DNA from: Catenuloplanes niger
GTDB lineage: Bacteria > Actinomycetota > Actinomycetes > Mycobacteriales > Micromonosporaceae
Assembly (NCBI RefSeq): GCF_031458255.1
Contig: NZ_JAVDYC010000001.1
Location: 1 to 64,000, forward strand
Length of the DNA stretch: 64,000 nucleotides
Reading direction: 5' to 3'
In this document: positions 60,202 through 64,000 of the stretch, in pieces
Layout: each line of letters begins with the position of its first letter
Position numbering within the stretch: position 1 is the first letter of the stretch
Translations under genes and position numbers: made by a program
Notes under the pieces: generated by a model
Database searches by the model: none
What the model saw: the letters and a program-made list of their open reading frames with translations, nothing else
Told to the model about the DNA's origin: nothing

Positions 60202-60912
60202 TCAGAGGCGCCGGGCCAGCGACATGTACTTGACCTTGTCGCGGTCCATCTCGAAGATCAGCTGCCAGTCGCGGCCGGCCGGCATCTTGTAGTGACCGTC
60301 GCCGCCCTTGGCCAGCCCGAGGTTCTCGTAGGCCGCCTCCAGGTCGGCCCGCGACGACCCGCGCTTGATGCCCTCGGCCGTGACCGCGTCCTTCGGAGCG
60401 GCGATGTTGTCGAGGTATCCGCCGCGGAACGACGCGCCACCGGCCTCCAGGTACGCGTGCATGCGCTCCAGCGTCCGCTTCGTCGAGTCCGCGTAGAGCT
60501 GGGCGACGTTGCCGGAGTCCTTGGCCGCCGACGGGTCGTCCGCCTTCGAGACCTTGTCCTCCAGCTCCTCGTCCGAGGCCATCCGGCTCGGGTCCGGCTG
60601 CGGGCCGCCGACGAACGAGTACACGTTCCGCCCCAGCACGGTGGAGATCGGCGCGGCCTGGAGGTCGCCGGTGAGCAGCGCCTCCTCCTCCTTCATGCCG
60701 ACGGTTATCCGGCCGAAGCCGTCCGGGCCGAACGGCAGCGGATCGCCGTCGAACACCGGTGCCGCGACCGGCGCACCGGACGCACCCGAGGCGGCCGTCG
60801 CGGGCTCGCCGACCGGCGTGCAGCCGGCGGCCAGCAGTCCGGCCGCCGCGAAGCTGAGCGCGCCGGCCGTTGCGCGGCGCCGCCAGCTGACAAGGGTGTC
60901 CCCGTTGAACAT
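60202..60912 (-). CDS. Hypothetical lipoprotein
   Basis: About 236 aa; ATG 60912 begins MFNGDTLVSWRRRATAGALS, a basic signal peptide, and the lipobox AAGC follows at about residues 28-31. The mature part (50-236) is mixed alpha/beta with FGRITVGMKEEEALLTG near the start and GRDWQLIFEMDRDKVKYMSLA at the end; the GMKEEEA pattern is like actinobacterial small lipoproteins whose function is unknown. No good ribosome site is seen, so the start could lie upstream. Confidence 0.72.
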   Translation of the reverse strand: MFNGDTLVSWRRRATAGALSFAAAGLLAAGCTPVGEPATAASGASGAPVAAPVFDGDPLPFGPDGFGRITVGMKEEEALLTGDLQAAPISTVLGRNVYSFVGGPQPDPSRMASDEELEDKVSKADDPSAAKDSGNVAQLYADSTKRTLERMHAYLEAGGASFRGGYLDNIAAPKDAVTAEGIKRGSSRADLEAAYENLGLAKGGDGHYKMPAGRDWQLIFEMDRDKVKYMSLARRL

Positions 60913-61169
60913 GCTGCGCAGCGTAAGGTCGCGCCGCAATTCGTCCACACCGGACTGGACGGGCAAAACCGCAGGTCAGAGCGGGTTGAACCGTCCTGGT
61001 ACCGTCCCGCCCTTCACGAACTCGTCACCCGATCGTGATCTTGCATCGGAGCTACTCTCAGGTATTACGCCTATCGCGCGCGGCACGTGGCCAGCACCGC
61101 ACGCAGCGTGACGACACGTACCGTGGGACGGCTTTGAAATCGATCTTCCGGGCGTGATCGGATGAGGCG

Positions 61170-62162
61170 ATGATCGGTGAGCGGGTGCTGACGGAGGATT
61201 ACCACACGGGCGGTGAGCCGTTCCGGATCGTGGCGGATCCACCGGTACGGATCGACGGCGACACCGTGGCGGAGCGGCGCGTGTTCGCGATCGGCGACCC
61301 GGCCGTGGACCGGCTGCGGCGGATGCTGTGCCACGAACCACGCGGGCACGCGGACATGTACGGCGGCCTTCTCGTGCCGCCGGACGACCCGGGCGCGCGA
61401 CTGGGCGTGCTCTTCTTCCACAAGGACGGGTTCTCCACCGCGTGTGGTCACGGGACGATCGCGCTGGGTGCCTGGGCGGTGCGGACCGGGCGGGTCGAGG
61501 CACCGGCGGACGGCGTGACGGACGTGGTGATCGACGTGCCGTCCGGGCGGGTCACCGCGCGCGTGCACACGTCGGCCGGCCAGGTGCGGGCCGTCGACTT
61601 CGTGAGCGTGCCGTCGTTCGTGGTGGCGCCGTCGGTGACGGTGCCGACGTCGCGCGGGCCGGTGCCGGTCGCGGTCAGCTACGGCGGCGCGCTGTACGCG
61701 CAGTTACCGGCGTCGTCGGTGGGTCTCGCGGTGCGGCCGGCGGACCTGACCACGCTGATCGGGATCGGACGGGAGATCAAGGCGGCGCTGGCGGATCACC
61801 CGGCCGCACGGCACCCGTCGGACGCGCGGCTGAGCGGGATCTACGGCGTGATCTTCCACGAGGAGGTGGCGGGGCCGCGGCATCAGCGGAACGTGACGAT
61901 CTTCGCGGACGGTGAGGTCGACCGGTCGCCGTGCGGCTCCGGGACCGCGGCGCGGGTGGCGACGCTGGCCGCGTCCGGGCAGCTCGAACCGGGTGCGGAC
62001 CTGCTGCACGAGTCGATCGTCGGGTCACGGTTCACCGCACGGTACGCCACGGACGGTGACGCGGTACTCCCGGTGATCACCGGCATGGCCTACCCGACCG
62101 GTACGCACGAGTTCGTGATCGACCCGGACGACCCGATGACGCCCGGGTTCGTGCTGCGATGA
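61170..62162 (+). CDS. Proline racemase / hydroxyproline epimerase family
   Basis: A 330-aa PLP-independent racemase. Both catalytic cysteines are present: Cys92 (STACGHGTIALG) and Cys255 (DRSPCGSGTAAR). Two cysteines point to a racemase or 4-hydroxyproline epimerase; trans-3-hydroxyproline dehydratases have Ser/Thr instead. DYHTGGEPFRI at the start is the family's proline-binding segment. Its stop overlaps the start of the ornithine cyclodeaminase remnant by 4 bases. Confidence 0.9.
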   Translation: MIGERVLTEDYHTGGEPFRIVADPPVRIDGDTVAERRVFAIGDPAVDRLRRMLCHEPRGHADMYGGLLVPPDDPGARLGVLFFHKDGFSTACGHGTIALGAWAVRTGRVEAPADGVTDVVIDVPSGRVTARVHTSAGQVRAVDFVSVPSFVVAPSVTVPTSRGPVPVAVSYGGALYAQLPASSVGLAVRPADLTTLIGIGREIKAALADHPAARHPSDARLSGIYGVIFHEEVAGPRHQRNVTIFADGEVDRSPCGSGTAARVATLAASGQLEPGADLLHESIVGSRFTARYATDGDAVLPVITGMAYPTGTHEFVIDPDDPMTPGFVLR

Positions 62163-62410
62163 TCCCGTACTTCCCGGCCTCCGAGGTGTTCCGGCTGCTC
62201 AGCCCCGGTGACGCGGTGACCGCCGTGATCACGGCGATCGCCGAGGGCACGCTCTCCCCGGACCGCCTGGTGCCGATGCGCGACGTGATCCTGGGCCGGA
62301 CCCCGATCCCCGGCGACCGCCCGGTCCTCTTCACGGGCTCCGGCATGTCCTGGCAGGACCTGGTGATCGCGGAGGCGCTGCTGGCCCGACGGTCCCTACC
62401 GGGTCCGTAG
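62159..62410 (+). pseudogene. Ornithine cyclodeaminase remnant with internal deletion
   Basis: An 83-aa frame. The start (MIPYFPASEVFRLLSPGDAV) matches the N-terminus of ornithine cyclodeaminase/mu-crystallin proteins and the end (LFTGSGMSWQDLVIAEALLA) matches the C-terminal NAD-domain helix, but about 230 central residues are missing. The frame is open across the junction, so the deletion preserved it. It is coupled to the proline racemase gene, a common partner of such enzymes. It is most likely non-functional. Confidence 0.7.
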
Positions 62411-62574
62411 GCACCGAACGGACCCCGCGGAGGCGCACGCCGCCCGGGCGGGTGGATCGGCCGTCGGAGACGGCCCGGTGTCGCCGGACCCGGCCACCGC
62501 GGGACCGGTGCCCGCGGGAGCACTGGGGACCCGGCCACGCCGGAAGCGGGAAAACAGGTTGAGAAAGGGCTTTT

Positions 62575-64000
62575 TCAGTAGCGGAAGTGGGAGACCAGGT
62601 TCTCCAGGCGGTGCGCCATCGTGCCGAGGTCGGTGACCGCGCTCTGCGACTCGCCGACGCCGGACGTGGTGACCTCGGTCGCGGTGGCCAGGCCGGAGAT
62701 GTTGGCGGCGATGCCGGCCGCGCCCTCGGCCGCCGCGGCGATGCTGCGGTTCATCTCCGTGGTGGTCGCGGTCTGTTCCTCGACCGCGCCGGCGATCGTG
62801 GTCTGGAACGAGCTGATCTGCGCGATCACGTGGCTGATCTCCTCGATCGCGGCGACCGCGCCGGACGTGTCGTTCTGGATCGCCTCGACCTGACGGGCGA
62901 TGTCCTCGGTGGCGCGGGCGGTCTCCTGGGCCAGTTCCTTGACCTCGCCGGCGACCACGGCGAAGCCCTTGCCGGACTCGCCGGCGCGGGCGGCCTCGAT
63001 GGTGGCGTTCAGCGCCAGCAGGTTCGTCTGGCTGGCGATCGCGGTGATCACCTTGATCACGTTGGCGATCTGCTCGGAGGACTCGCCGAGCTTGCCGACC
63101 TGCGCGGTGGTGGTCTCCGCGACCTGCACGGCCTGGCCGGCGAAGCGGGCGGCCTCGGTCGCGTTGTGCGCGATCTCGCGGATCGCGGTGCCCATCTCCT
63201 GGGTGCCGTTCGCGACCGCGTCGACGTTGCTGGACACCCGGGCCGCGGCCTCGGCGACGCCGTGCGCCTGGTCGGAGGCGTCCGACGCGGACTGCGACAT
63301 GGTGGTCGACGTGGTGGAGATCCGGTCGGCGGACGAGGCGACCGAGTGCGCGGCCTCGGTGACGGCCGCGACCACGGTCCGGATGTCCTCCTGCGCCTCC
63401 TCGAGCGCCTTGGCCATCTGGCCGACCTCGTCGCGGGAGCGCACGTTCGCGGCCACGGTCAGGTCGCCGGCGGCCATCGCGGCGAGCGCGGCGCGGACCC
63501 GGGACAGCGGCGGGACCACGGACTGCACGACCAGGTAGGCGAACGCGGCCAGCACCACGGCCGCGACGACCACGGTCACCCACATGATCACGAGCGCACG
63601 GTTGCTGGCGGCGGCGCGGGCCGCGTCCTCCCGTTCGATGGTCTCGGCGAACAGGGCCCGCTCGTTGTCCAGCACGGCGCTGGTCAGGTAGTTGTCGACG
63701 TCGTTCTGCTCCCAGGACAGCCGGGCCTGCGCCTGCTCCGCGACCGCGCTGGCCACGAACCGCGTGATCACCTGGGTGTAGTCGGCGTAGACCGCCTCGA
63801 TCCGGTCGACCGCGGACTCCAGGCCGGTCGGCAGCACCACGGCGTCGAGCTGGGCCAGCAGGTCCTCGGCCTCGGCGACGGCCGCGGCGAGCAGGTCGGT
63901 CTGCTCGGCCGGGGTGGCGCGGACGACGGACTGCAGACCGTTGACCTTCATCTCGCTGGCCAGCTGGTCGAGGCGCAGCACCAGCGCGCTGGCCTCGTTG
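62575..64000 (-). CDS. Methyl-accepting chemotaxis protein, 5' end missing
   Basis: The frame continues past the right edge, so the N-terminus (probably with a first membrane helix) is absent; about 475 residues are visible. After a helical sensor part comes a membrane segment (about VIMWVTVVVAAVVLAAFAYLV), a HAMP domain (VVPPLSRVRAALAAMAAGDL) and the long coiled-coil signalling domain with the hairpin tip ASQTNLLALNATIEAARAG, GKGFAVVAGEVKELA. No che genes are in the window, so it presumably serves a distant chemotaxis cluster. Confidence 0.93.
   Translation of the reverse strand, partial: NEASALVLRLDQLASEMKVNGLQSVVRATPAEQTDLLAAAVAEAEDLLAQLDAVVLPTGLESAVDRIEAVYADYTQVITRFVASAVAEQAQARLSWEQNDVDNYLTSAVLDNERALFAETIEREDAARAAASNRALVIMWVTVVVAAVVLAAFAYLVVQSVVPPLSRVRAALAAMAAGDLTVAANVRSRDEVGQMAKALEEAQEDIRTVVAAVTEAAHSVASSADRISTTSTTMSQSASDASDQAHGVAEAAARVSSNVDAVANGTQEMGTAIREIAHNATEAARFAGQAVQVAETTTAQVGKLGESSEQIANVIKVITAIASQTNLLALNATIEAARAGESGKGFAVVAGEVKELAQETARATEDIARQVEAIQNDTSGAVAAIEEISHVIAQISSFQTTIAGAVEEQTATTTEMNRSIAAAAEGAAGIAANISGLATATEVTTSGVGESQSAVTDLGTMAHRLENLVSHFRY

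Overview
The window is GC-rich actinobacterial chromosome, about three quarters G+C in ordinary coding stretches, with frequent GTG/TTG starts and strong G/C in third codon positions. The gene mix points to a soil, polysaccharide-degrading member of the Micromonosporaceae (Actinoplanes/Catenuloplanes type), possibly motile. It includes a GH10 xylanase with CBM2, GH42, GH51, a class F sortase, many roadblock proteins, a methyl-accepting chemotaxis protein and a c-di-GMP enzyme. The genus is an inference. No rRNA, tRNA, CRISPR array, transposase or phage module was seen.

Layout. 0-6 kb: a GAF/PAS histidine kinase and a GGDEF/EAL protein cut by the left edge; a sortase with its likely wall substrate; a VOC protein and ArfB. 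6-18 kb: type II NADH dehydrogenase, esterase, Imm-5-like protein, secreted xylanase, MFS exporter, AlkZ-like winged-helix protein, the TldD/TldE protease pair, a lipoprotein, and a sulfotransferase with a long repetitive insertion. 18-28 kb is the most accessory-looking part: a NACHT STAND ATPase, a DUF5990 protein, a Gfo/Idh/MocA oxidoreductase, an isochorismatase-like hydrolase, and a two-gene unit of lower GC. That unit encodes a protein kinase-like domain fused to an HD phosphohydrolase, plus a membrane/winged-helix partner. 28-37 kb: secreted beta-propeller, membrane protein, nucleotidyltransferase-methyltransferase fusion, NarL-type two-component system, DedA protein with a GT4 glycosyltransferase, and a CBM6-DUF1996 protein.

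37-46.5 kb is a carbohydrate-use locus. Two permeases, a solute-binding lipoprotein and a GH42 beta-galactosidase form one leftward operon. It is divergent from a LacI-family regulator, with two near-identical palindromic operators between them; a GH51 arabinofuranosidase lies nearby. No ABC ATPase is encoded here, so a shared MsiK-type ATPase is probably used. 46.5-52 kb: secreted nuclease-like/lamin-tail protein, lipoproteins and a sugar isomerase-like protein. 52-57 kb: four consecutive leftward genes carrying roadblock/LC7-type domains, one of them a giant repeat-rich protein, with no companion GTPase or kinase. 57-64 kb: amidohydrolase, a divergent TetR/MFS efflux pair with a clear operator, lipoprotein, proline racemase followed by an ornithine cyclodeaminase remnant, and a chemotaxis receptor cut by the right edge.

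The best candidate for an undescribed system is the kinase-HD fusion with its membrane/winged-helix partner (24882-27742). The roadblock quartet is second. A recurring oddity is in-frame minisatellites in at least five genes, with units of 12, 18, 42, 66 and 102 bp.
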